64,000 nucleotides of DNA, taken from assembly GCF_001280015.1 (NCBI RefSeq), contig NZ_LGDV01000085.1, positions 186,001 to 250,000 on the forward strand. Direction: 5' to 3'. Below are positions 32,155 through 40,791 of the stretch, one piece after another; the first letter of the stretch is position 1, and every line of letters starts with the position of its first letter. The notes under the pieces were generated by a model. It was not told the origin of the DNA and ran no database searches. It worked only from the letters and a program-made list of their open reading frames with translations. The position numbers and the translations under genes were made by a program. Source of the stretch: Streptomyces sp. MMG1121 (GTDB lineage Bacteria > Actinomycetota > Actinomycetes > Streptomycetales > Streptomycetaceae).

Positions 32155-32322
32155 GCCGTCCTCTCCCCTCCCGGGGAGATCCGCCCCGGCGTCCACTGGC
32201 GATCATCATTTCACTTCCCGGACCGGGACCCCTCCGAGCCGTTGACGCCGACGCGACCGTGCGAGCCGTACGCTGACCAACAGGCCTACGGAGTAAGGGT
32301 GTTGGAGCGAGGGGGGAGCCTG

Positions 32323-35300
32323 GTGGGTGTGGCTGGGGCGTTCGAGACACGGCCCGTACCGGAGTTGCTCGCCGAGAACTCGCGGCGTCATGGCGACGGG
32401 CTCGCGTTCGCCGACGACCGGCGCGCGGTGAGCTGGACCGGACTGGAGCGCAGGACCGCCGGATTGGCGGCCCGGCTGGAGGTGGACCGAGGGGCCACGG
32501 TGGCCTTCTGCCTGGACAACAGCGTGGAGCTGGTCGAGGGGCTGCTCGCCACGGTCCGGGCCGCCGCGGTCGGTGCCCCGCTGGGTTCTCGCGGCACCGA
32601 TGCCGAACTCGCCCGGTCGCTGGCCGACTGCGCCCCTGCCGTGCTCGTCACCGACCGGCGGAATCTGCCGCGGCTCGCCCCGCTGACGGCCGGACGGCCG
32701 GTGCGGCTGGTGGTGACCGGCGAGGGCCCGCTGCCGGAGGGCGCCGCGAGCTTCGAGGCCCTGGCGGCCGTAGCGTCGTCCGCGCCCCGCGACGACCTCG
32801 GCCTGGACGATCCGGCCTGGCTGCTCTACACGTCCGGCACCTCCGGCACCCCCAGGGCCGCCGTCTCCAGTCAGCGGTCCGCGCTCTGGTCCCCGGTCGC
32901 CTGCTATCTGCCCCGGCTCGGGCTCTCGGCGACGGACCGGATGCTGTGGCCGCTGCCGCTCGCGCACGCCTACGCCCATTCGCTCTGCGTCCTCGGCACC
33001 ACCGTGGCCGGGGCGAGCGCCCGGATCACCGCGTCCTCCGAACCGGCCGCACTGGTACGGCTGGTGGCCGAGTTCGCGCCCACCGTCCTGGGCGGTGTGC
33101 CCCTCACCTACCGGCAGCTGCTCGACGCCGGCCTGGGCGCGGTGCCCTCGCTGCGGTTCTGTGTCACCGCCGGCGCGCCCAGCGACCCGGACCTGCGCGA
33201 GCGGGTCGCGGCGCGGTTCGGTGCCCCGCTCCTGGACGGGTACGGCAGCACCGAGACCTGCGGAAAGATCGCCATGGAGTCGCCCGACGGGCCGAGGGTG
33301 CACGGTAGCAGCGGGACGCCGCTGCCCGGGACGGAGGTCCGGCTCGTCGATCCCGGAACCGGGCGGGACACGGCCGAGGGCGAGATCTGGGTACGCGGCC
33401 CCGGCGTCATGCTCGGCTACCACCGCCGGCCCGAGGAGACCGCCGAGGCCCTGCGCGAGGGCTGGTACCGCACCGGTGACCTGGGACGGCTCGGTGAGCA
33501 CGGCTGTCTGACCGTCACCGGCCGGGTGAACGACCGTATCGTGCGCGGCGGCGAGAACGTCGACCCGGCCGAGGTCGAGCACGTGCTGCGCGCTCTGCCC
33601 GGGGTGCGGGACGCGGCCGTGGTGGGGCGGGCCCATCCGCTGCTCGGCGAGGTGCCGGTGGCGTTCGTGGTGCCCGCGCGGCAGGGCCTCGATCCGGCGC
33701 AACTGCTGCGGGCCTGCGCCGCGGTGCTGTCCGCGCCCAAGGTGCCCGAGGACGTCCTGTTCACCCCGGCCGTTCCGCGCACCGCGGCGGGCAAGCCACG
33801 CCGGGCCCTGTTGCGCGAGGCGCTGGCCGGGCGTCCGGCCGAGCGGGCGCTCGCGCGGCTGACCGGTCTGACGCCCGGCGAGCGGCGGGCCGCGCTGACC
33901 GACCTGGTGTGCGCGGAGACCACGGCGATCCGGGGCGCGGCCGCGGACCCCGGTACGGCGTTCGCCGACCTGGGTCTGACCTCCATGGACGCGATGACCC
34001 TGTGGCACCGGCTCAGCCTGCGCACCGGGCTGCGGCTGCCGGCGACACTGGTCTGGGACCATCCGAACCCCGGCGCCGTCGCCGCCCACCTGGACGCCCG
34101 GCTGCACGGGACACCGGCGCCCCCCACGGCGGTACCGCGGCACGGTCCGGACGCCGAGCCGGTGGCGATCGTGGCCGTCGGCTGCCGTTATCCGGGCGGG
34201 GTGGAGTCGGCCGAGGACCTCTGGCGCCTGGTGGCCGAAGGAACCGACGCCACCGGCGAGTTCCCCACCGACCGGGGCTGGGACCTCTCCTCGCTCCACC
34301 ATCCCGATCCCGACCGGCTCGGCACGACGTACGTGCGTCGTGGCGGGTTCCTCGACAACGTGGCGGACTTCGACCCGCTGTTCTTCGGCATGTCACCCCG
34401 CGAGGCCCTGGCCACCGACCCCCAGCAGCGGCTGCTGCTGGAGGTCGCCTGGGAGACGCTGGAACGCGCGGGCATCGCGGCACCGGCGCTGCGCGGCACC
34501 AGCACCGGGGTATTCGTCGGTCTGATGCACGTCGGTTACGGCACCGGGGTCTCGCCGCACGAACTGGAGTCGCACATCGGCATCGGATCGTCGGCCAGTG
34601 TGGCGTCCGGACGTATCGCCTACGTCCTGGGGCTGCGCGGGCCGGTGCTGACTTTGGACACGGCCTGTTCGTCCTCGCTGGTCGCGCTGGACCTGGCCGC
34701 CAAGTCGCTGCGGGCCGGCGAGTGCACGCTGGCGCTGGCCGGCGGGGTGACGGTGCTGTCGAGCCCGCAGCCGTTCATCGCGTTCAGCCGCCTGCGCGGT
34801 CTGTCACCGGACGGCCGGTGCAGGTCGTTCGCCGCGGGCGCGGACGGCACGGCCTGGGGCGAGGGCGTCGGTCTGGTACTGCTGGAGAGGCTGTCGGACG
34901 CCCGGCGCAACGGGCATCCGGTGCTGGCCGTGCTGCGCGGGTCCGCCGTCAACTCGGACGGCGCGTCGAACGGCCTCACCGCACCCAGCGGTACGGCGCA
35001 GCGGGACCTGATCCGGCTGGCCCTGGCCGACGCGGGGCTGCGGGCGGCCGAGGTCGACGCGGTCGAGGGACACGGCACGGGAACCGCCCTGGGCGACCCG
35101 GTCGAGGCCGGCGCGCTGCTCGCGACCTACGGACAGGACCGCGATCCGGCCGACCCGCTGTGGCTGGGCTCGGTCAAGTCGAACCTCGGGCACACCCAGG
35201 CCGCAGCGGGTGTGGCGGGCCTGATCAAGATGATCGAGGCGATGCGCCACGGCGAACTCCCCGCCTCGCTGTACGCGCAGCGGCCGTCCCCGCACGTCGA

Positions 35301-38300
35301 CTGGTCGGCCGGCGCGGTACGACTGCTCGACCGCGCCCGCCCCTGGCCACGCCGCGACCGGCCGCGCCGCGCGGCGATCTCGTCCTTCGGCATCGGCGGA
35401 ACGAACGCGCACGTGATCATCGAGGAGGCGGCGGACAGCGACGGGGGAGCCGGTGCGGGTGGCGAAGGCGGTGGTACTCAGGGGCGGGGAGCGGACGCGA
35501 GCGACGGAGGGATCGATGCCCACCGGCCCGGACGGAACACGGGCGACGGAGGAGGCGAAACCCACCGGCCCGCACCACACACCGGTGACCAAGCAGACCG
35601 TACCCACCGCCCCGCACCGAACACAGGCGACCGAGGAGGCAAAGCCCACCAGCCCGCACCGGACACGGATGGCGGAGAGGGCGGTGCCCACCGGCCCGCA
35701 TCCGACGCGGGTGGCGGCATCGGACCCGACCGGGTTCCGGACGCCGTAGCGGGTCCGGGCACCGGTGCCGGTGCCGGGGCCGGGGCTGCGGGCCGCCTGC
35801 CACTCATGCCCTGGCTGGTCGGTGGCGGTGACGCGGCCGGGCTGCGTGCCCAGGCCGCCCGGCTGGCGGTCGCGTTGGCCGACGTGACCGGCGAGCCCGC
35901 CGCGCTGGATGCCGCGTACTCGCTGGCGACCACCCGGGCCCCGCTCTCCCACCGGGCGGCCGTCCTGGCCGCGGACCCCGAGGGCCTGCTCGCCGGGCTG
36001 CGGCAACTGGCCGAGGGCGTCGACGGGCCGTCACCGCTGCGCGGCATCGCGCGGACCCGGCCGAAGGTGGCTCTGCTCTGCGCGGGCCAGGGCGGCCAAC
36101 GGTCCGGTATGGGCCGCGAACTGCGCGCCGCGTTCCCCGTCTTCGACGCGGCGTTCAAGCGCCTGTGCGAGGAGTTCACGCCCTGGCTCGACCGGCCCCT
36201 GCTGGAGGTGGTCGACGCCCCGGACGACAGCCTGCTGCACCGGACCGACCATGCGCAGCCCGCCCTGTTCGCCTTCGAGGTCGCCCTGCACGCCCTGCTC
36301 GCAGACGTCGGCGTACGACCGGACTACCTGGCCGGTCACTCCATCGGCGAACTGGCCGCCGCGCACATCGCCGGTGTGTTCTCGCGCGCCGACGCGGTAC
36401 GACTGGTCGCCGCCCGTGGCCGGCTGATGGCGGCCCTGCCGCCCGGCGGGGCGATGATCGCCGTCCGTGCGTCGCTCTCCGAGGTGACCCGCCGACTCGA
36501 CGCGGAGTCCGCGCGGGTGGCGGTCGCGGCGGTCAACGGTCCGGCGTCGGTCGTCCTCTCCGGCGACGCGGACGCGGTGACGGCGCTGGCCGCCGACCTG
36601 GGCCGGCCGGCCCGACGGCTGCGCGTGAGCCACGCCTTCCACTCGCCGCTGCTGGACCCGATGCTGGCCGAGTACCGCGCGGTCGCCGAGTCGGTGACCT
36701 ACCACCGCCCGTCCGTCCCGGTGGTCTCCACGCTCACCGGCCGCGCCGAGCCGGACGCGCTCGCCACCGCCGACCACTGGGTACGGCAGGCACGCGAGAC
36801 GGTCCGATTCGCCGACGCCGTCGGGCGGTTGGCGGACGAGGGTGTCACGGCGTTCGTCGAGGCCGGTCCCTCCGCCGCGCTCGGCTTGGCGGCCGAGGAG
36901 TGCGTGGCGCCGGACGCGGGCGCGGTGTTCGCGTCATGTGACCGCGCACGCACGGCACTTGAGGCGCTCGCCGCGCTGCATGTGCACGGGGTGCCGGTCG
37001 ACTGGCCGTCGGTGTACGCCGGCAGGGGCGCCCGGCGACGCGCGCTGCCCACCTATCCCTTCCAGCGTCGGCGCTACTGGATCGACGCGGTCCGGCACCC
37101 GGCTCCGGCCGGGCATCCGCTGCTGGGGCAGCCGCAGCCCGACGCCGACGGGCCCAGGATCCGGCACACCGCCGTCCTGTCCACGACCCGCCGCCCCTGG
37201 CTCGCCGACCACATGATCGGCGGCCGGGTGCTGGTGCCCGCCACCCTCTTCGCCGAACTGGCCTGCCGGGCCACCGGTGCGCCCGGCGCCGTCCGGCTCG
37301 CCGAACTGGCCTTCCACGAGCCGCTCGTGCTCTCCCCGACGGAGCAGACTCTGGTACAGGTGGTGGCCGGGGCACCGGAGGACACCGGCGACCGCCCGGT
37401 CACCGTCTGGGCCCGCACGGCCGACACCTCGGGACCGTGGACCCGGCACGCCACCGCGAGGATCACCGCGGCGCAAGCGGCTCCCACCGATGCGCCGCCC
37501 GGGGTGTGGCCGCCCGCCGGCGCCGAGCGGATCCCGGTCGACTACGAGCGTCTCGCCGCGTGCGGCGGTCTGCGTTACGGGCCCGCCTTCCGCGCGGTGA
37601 CCGCGCTGTGGCGCCGGGACGGCGATGTCTTCGCCGAACTGTCCCTGCCACCGGAGGAGGCGGCGACCGCCGGCTCATACACCCTGCACCCCGCCCTGTT
37701 CGACGCGGCGCTGCACTGCGCGCTGCTGGCCGGGGCACCGGGCGGCCGGGCGGCCGAGCCCCGGGTCCCGCTCGCCTGCACCGGCGTGACGGTGTACGCA
37801 CCCGGCGCCTGCGCCGCGCGCGCCGTGGTACGGCGCCTCGGCCCGGACGAGTTCGGGGTCGCCCTCACCGACCTGGCCGGCCGCCCCCTCGCCGCCGTGG
37901 AGTCCGTGGTCACCCGCGCGATCCCGACGACGGCGCCTGGGGCGGCCACCGAGACGTACCAGGTCACGTGGCGGCCCACGACTCCGGTCCACGGCACCGT
38001 CCCCGAGCACGAGGTGTTCGACGTGGCCGGTCTCGCCGCTGCCCTGCCGGACGACACCCCGGTGCCCGACCGCGTGCGCGGGCTGCTCACGGCCGTACTG
38101 GAGCGGGTGCGCGACTGGACCTCCGACGCGCGGCCGGGCTGTCTGCTGGTGCTCACGCACAACGCCACCGGCGACGATCCCGACCCCGCCGAGGCCGCGG
38201 TCGCCGGGCTCGTACGCAGCGCCCAGTCCGAGCACCCCGGCCGGATCGTGCTGGTCGACCGACGGGGAGGTTCCGTGCCAGTGGAAGCGGTCGAGACCGC

Positions 38301-40365
38301 TCTGCGGTGTGGTGAACCCGAGGTCGCCCTGCGCGACGGTGTCCCCGTGGTGCCCCGGCTCGCGCCCGCGGATCCGCCCAGCGCCGAACCGCCCGCCCTG
38401 GACCCCGCGGGGACGGTGCTGATCACCGGCGGCACGGGCGCGCTCGGCGCGAGCCTGGCGCGGTATCTGACCGTCGAACGCGGTGTCCGGCACCTGCTGT
38501 TGCTCAGCCGCGGCGGCCGGGTACCGGACTGGGCGCACGACGTACCGGCCGTGGTGCGCGTGGCGGCCTGCGACGTGCGTGTCCGCGCGGCCGTCGACGC
38601 CGTGGTCAGGTCCTGCCGGCCGGCGCTGACCGCCGTCTTCCATCTGGCCGGGGTCGTGGACGACGGCGTGGTGGACGCCATGACCGCCGAGCGGCTCGCG
38701 ACCGTGCTCGGGCCGAAGGCGGACGGTGCCTGGCACCTGCACGAGGCGACGCGGGATCTCGGCCTGTCCGCCTTCGTGCTGTACTCCTCGGCCGCCGGCG
38801 TACTCGGCCGGCCCGGGCAGTCCAACTACGCGGCCGCGAACGGATTCCTCGACGCGCTCGCCCGGCACCGGGTGGCCCAGGGGCTGCCCGCGCAGGCACT
38901 GGCCTGGGGGCCGTGGTCCACCGCGGGCGACGCGGGGATGGCGGGCCGCGTCGCGCCCGACCGCCTCGCCGGCGGCGGCGTCCTGCCCGTCACCGAGCAG
39001 GAGGGCATCGCTCTGCTCGACAGGGCGATGCGCGTACCGGCACCGGTGCTGGTGCCGATCCCGCTGGACCTCGCGGCAGCGGGCGACGCCCCGGTCCCGC
39101 CGCCCGCCCTCGCCGACCTGCTGCCACGGCCCGCGGCCGCCACCGAGGGTGCCCCCACCGCCGTACCGGCCGCCGTGGCCGTCGGGCAGCCGCCCGGCGC
39201 ATGGCGCGAGCGGCTCGCCGCCGTCGCCGCGCCCGAACGCGAGGCCGTGCTGGCCGAGTTGATCCTCGCCGAGGTGGCCGCGGTCCTGGGCTTCCCGGAC
39301 CCGGCCGCGCTTCCCACCGACCGCGCCTTCACGGAGCTGGGCTTCGACTCCCTGACGGCCGTACAACTGCGCAACCGGCTCAGTGCGTTCACCCAGGTCC
39401 GGCTGTCCGCGACCGTCGTGCTGGAGCACCCCACCCCGGCCGGACTGGCGGCGCACGTCCACACCGCGCTGATCGACGCGGGCGGGCCTGCGTGGGAGGA
39501 GGCGGCAGCGAGGGGGGCCGACACCGATTCCGGCGCCGCACCGGCCTCGTACCGGTTCAGCCCGCTCTACCACCGAGTGCTGTGCGAGAAGGGGCCCTTG
39601 GAGGCGATGGGGCTGCGCTTCCTCGCGTCGTACGCCCTGCCCGCCTACTCCGCCGCCGAACGTGCCCGGCATGCGCTCCCGCCGGTCAGGCTCGCCCACG
39701 GTGACGGCACGCCGCTGGTGTACCTCCCGGACTACCTCACGCCGCGCCACCGCGTCCCCGCCGCGCTGGCCGAGCGGTTCGACGGCGAACGCGATCTGTT
39801 CCTGCTCGAACATCCCGGGTTCGGAGGGCGGCAACGGGCCGTCCCGGACAGCATGGACACGCTGGCGCGGACGCACGCCGACACCGTGCGTGCTCTGCCC
39901 ACCACGGCGGCCCCCGTCCTCGTCGGCTACTGCGCGGGCGGCGCGGTCGCGCATGCCGTGGCCCAGCAGCTCGCGCGGAGCGGGCAGCCTCCGGCCGGCG
40001 TGATCCTGATCGACTCCCATGCGGGCCTGCTGCGCCGCGACGACCCGCGCGGGCTGGCGCTGATCGCCGCCGGTGCCGACCTGCCGGACGACGACGTCGA
40101 CGAGCTGGACGACTCGTTGCTGATCACGGGTGGCGGCTACGTCCGCGTCCTGGAGAACTGGCGGCCCGAGCCGTCGCCGGTCCCGACCCTGCTGCTCCGC
40201 GGCCGCCCCACCCCGCACATGCTGCGGATCGCCCCCGACGCCGACTGGCGGCCGCACTGGCCGCCCGCGCACGACAGCGCGGACGTCCCCGGCGACCACT
40301 ACTCGGCGCTCCACCGCGACGCGGACAGCACGGCCGAGGCGATCCGCGCCTGGCTGACCAGGTGA
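32323..40365 (+). CDS. single-protein modular type I polyketide synthase: CAL-ACP-KS-AT-DH-KR-ACP-TE
   Basis: 2,680 residues from GTG 32323 behind GAGGGGGGAG. Domains: acyl-CoA/AMP ligase about 10-495 (LLYTSGTSGTPRAA, YRTGDLG, GRVNDRIVRGGENVDPAEVE, Lys in AAGKPRR); ACP1 with Ser 554 (LGLTSMDAM); KS 612-1032 (Cys 782 in DTACSSSL, two His); AT about 1247-1530 (GHSIGE, Ser 1340; HAFH 1437-1440, so malonyl-CoA); DH about 1594-1860 (H1630 in HMIGGRVLVP, Asp in HPALFDAALH); KR about 2028-2200 (TGGTGALG, VVDD as in B-type, Tyr 2169); ACP2 Ser 2343; TE about 2450-2680 with Cys 2537 in GYCAGG. One loading and one extension module predict a 2-enoyl (trans) thioester, unless iterative. Confidence 0.93.
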   Translation: MGVAGAFETRPVPELLAENSRRHGDGLAFADDRRAVSWTGLERRTAGLAARLEVDRGATVAFCLDNSVELVEGLLATVRAAAVGAPLGSRGTDAELARSLADCAPAVLVTDRRNLPRLAPLTAGRPVRLVVTGEGPLPEGAASFEALAAVASSAPRDDLGLDDPAWLLYTSGTSGTPRAAVSSQRSALWSPVACYLPRLGLSATDRMLWPLPLAHAYAHSLCVLGTTVAGASARITASSEPAALVRLVAEFAPTVLGGVPLTYRQLLDAGLGAVPSLRFCVTAGAPSDPDLRERVAARFGAPLLDGYGSTETCGKIAMESPDGPRVHGSSGTPLPGTEVRLVDPGTGRDTAEGEIWVRGPGVMLGYHRRPEETAEALREGWYRTGDLGRLGEHGCLTVTGRVNDRIVRGGENVDPAEVEHVLRALPGVRDAAVVGRAHPLLGEVPVAFVVPARQGLDPAQLLRACAAVLSAPKVPEDVLFTPAVPRTAAGKPRRALLREALAGRPAERALARLTGLTPGERRAALTDLVCAETTAIRGAAADPGTAFADLGLTSMDAMTLWHRLSLRTGLRLPATLVWDHPNPGAVAAHLDARLHGTPAPPTAVPRHGPDAEPVAIVAVGCRYPGGVESAEDLWRLVAEGTDATGEFPTDRGWDLSSLHHPDPDRLGTTYVRRGGFLDNVADFDPLFFGMSPREALATDPQQRLLLEVAWETLERAGIAAPALRGTSTGVFVGLMHVGYGTGVSPHELESHIGIGSSASVASGRIAYVLGLRGPVLTLDTACSSSLVALDLAAKSLRAGECTLALAGGVTVLSSPQPFIAFSRLRGLSPDGRCRSFAAGADGTAWGEGVGLVLLERLSDARRNGHPVLAVLRGSAVNSDGASNGLTAPSGTAQRDLIRLALADAGLRAAEVDAVEGHGTGTALGDPVEAGALLATYGQDRDPADPLWLGSVKSNLGHTQAAAGVAGLIKMIEAMRHGELPASLYAQRPSPHVDWSAGAVRLLDRARPWPRRDRPRRAAISSFGIGGTNAHVIIEEAADSDGGAGAGGEGGGTQGRGADASDGGIDAHRPGRNTGDGGGETHRPAPHTGDQADRTHRPAPNTGDRGGKAHQPAPDTDGGEGGAHRPASDAGGGIGPDRVPDAVAGPGTGAGAGAGAAGRLPLMPWLVGGGDAAGLRAQAARLAVALADVTGEPAALDAAYSLATTRAPLSHRAAVLAADPEGLLAGLRQLAEGVDGPSPLRGIARTRPKVALLCAGQGGQRSGMGRELRAAFPVFDAAFKRLCEEFTPWLDRPLLEVVDAPDDSLLHRTDHAQPALFAFEVALHALLADVGVRPDYLAGHSIGELAAAHIAGVFSRADAVRLVAARGRLMAALPPGGAMIAVRASLSEVTRRLDAESARVAVAAVNGPASVVLSGDADAVTALAADLGRPARRLRVSHAFHSPLLDPMLAEYRAVAESVTYHRPSVPVVSTLTGRAEPDALATADHWVRQARETVRFADAVGRLADEGVTAFVEAGPSAALGLAAEECVAPDAGAVFASCDRARTALEALAALHVHGVPVDWPSVYAGRGARRRALPTYPFQRRRYWIDAVRHPAPAGHPLLGQPQPDADGPRIRHTAVLSTTRRPWLADHMIGGRVLVPATLFAELACRATGAPGAVRLAELAFHEPLVLSPTEQTLVQVVAGAPEDTGDRPVTVWARTADTSGPWTRHATARITAAQAAPTDAPPGVWPPAGAERIPVDYERLAACGGLRYGPAFRAVTALWRRDGDVFAELSLPPEEAATAGSYTLHPALFDAALHCALLAGAPGGRAAEPRVPLACTGVTVYAPGACAARAVVRRLGPDEFGVALTDLAGRPLAAVESVVTRAIPTTAPGAATETYQVTWRPTTPVHGTVPEHEVFDVAGLAAALPDDTPVPDRVRGLLTAVLERVRDWTSDARPGCLLVLTHNATGDDPDPAEAAVAGLVRSAQSEHPGRIVLVDRRGGSVPVEAVETALRCGEPEVALRDGVPVVPRLAPADPPSAEPPALDPAGTVLITGGTGALGASLARYLTVERGVRHLLLLSRGGRVPDWAHDVPAVVRVAACDVRVRAAVDAVVRSCRPALTAVFHLAGVVDDGVVDAMTAERLATVLGPKADGAWHLHEATRDLGLSAFVLYSSAAGVLGRPGQSNYAAANGFLDALARHRVAQGLPAQALAWGPWSTAGDAGMAGRVAPDRLAGGGVLPVTEQEGIALLDRAMRVPAPVLVPIPLDLAAAGDAPVPPPALADLLPRPAAATEGAPTAVPAAVAVGQPPGAWRERLAAVAAPEREAVLAELILAEVAAVLGFPDPAALPTDRAFTELGFDSLTAVQLRNRLSAFTQVRLSATVVLEHPTPAGLAAHVHTALIDAGGPAWEEAAARGADTDSGAAPASYRFSPLYHRVLCEKGPLEAMGLRFLASYALPAYSAAERARHALPPVRLAHGDGTPLVYLPDYLTPRHRVPAALAERFDGERDLFLLEHPGFGGRQRAVPDSMDTLARTHADTVRALPTTAAPVLVGYCAGGAVAHAVAQQLARSGQPPAGVILIDSHAGLLRRDDPRGLALIAAGADLPDDDVDELDDSLLITGGGYVRVLENWRPEPSPVPTLLLRGRPTPHMLRIAPDADWRPHWPPAHDSADVPGDHYSALHRDADSTAEAIRAWLTR
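35518..35727 (+). repeat. five 42-bp tandem repeats coding a 14-residue linker repeat
   Basis: CCCACC(G/A)(G/C)CCCG recurs at 35519, 35561, 35603, 35645 and 35687, exactly 42 bp apart. It encodes AHRPGRNTGDGGGE, THRPAPHTGDQADR, THRPAPNTGDRGGK, AHQPAPDTDGGEGG and AHRPASDAGGGIGP, residues about 1066-1135 of the PKS, between KS and AT. The period keeps the reading frame. KS-AT linkers are normally folded and conserved, so this is an inserted or expanded disordered spacer. Confidence 0.92.
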
Positions 40366-40405
40366 CCGCAGACGGGTGACCGGACATGAGGACAGGAGAC
40401 CTCGA

Positions 40406-40767
40406 ATGACGTCGGACCACGATCTCGCCGCGGTGGGCGGCGGGCCGCCGGTTCGACCGCCGCGACGGCGGTGGCCCTGCGAGGACACCGGGTGCTGCTG
40501 CTGGAGCGGGAGACCTTCCCCAGGTACCGGATCGGCGAGTCCCCTTCACCCTCAAACGCGGCGGGACGCTGCGCTGGGGCCGTGCCCCCAAGCCCTGCCA
40601 GTTCTCCTTCTCCATGACGCCCCGTCCGCCCGAACCCGAGGGCGGGCGGGTGCGCGGTGTCGAGTGCACCGACCGGGGGACCCCGCGCACGGCACGCTCC
40701 CGGTTCGTCATCGACGCCTGCGGCCACACCAGCCGGATCCACGGCCACGTCGGCGGGGCGCGCGTGA
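40406..40767 (+). pseudogene. degenerate FAD-dependent halogenase
   Basis: ATG 40406 with an AGGAG site, 40 nt after the PKS stop. Frame 1 gives MTSDHDLAAVGGGP; a 1-nt loss near 40447 shifts to AATAVALRGHRVLLLERETF and PRYRIGES; then about 30 codons are missing and FTLKRGGTLRWGRAPKP CQFSFSMTPRPP follows in another frame; a second gap of roughly 80 codons leads to GRVRGVECTDRG and SRFVIDACGHTSRIHGHVGG. These blocks in this order are those of pyrrole/phenol-type flavin halogenases. The C-terminal ~350 residues are absent. Not functional as it stands. Confidence 0.8.
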
Positions 40768-40791
40768 CGGCCCTGCGTCGCACGCCGGTCC

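Noticed and set aside
32242..32274. TTGACG ... TACGCT as PKS promoter
   Set aside because: Spacer of 21 bp is too long; no convincing promoter could be defined for the PKS.
33909..35588. 559-residue plus-strand frame inside the PKS
   Set aside because: Out-of-frame reading of the ligase/KS region; no domain signature, while the PKS frame is continuous.
35516..35730. Repeat array considered as a CRISPR
   Set aside because: The repeats are in-frame coding, diverged and contiguous without spacers; no cas genes.
37675..40488. 937-residue minus-strand open frame
   Set aside because: Antisense of the PKS; high GC at third positions creates long shadow frames.
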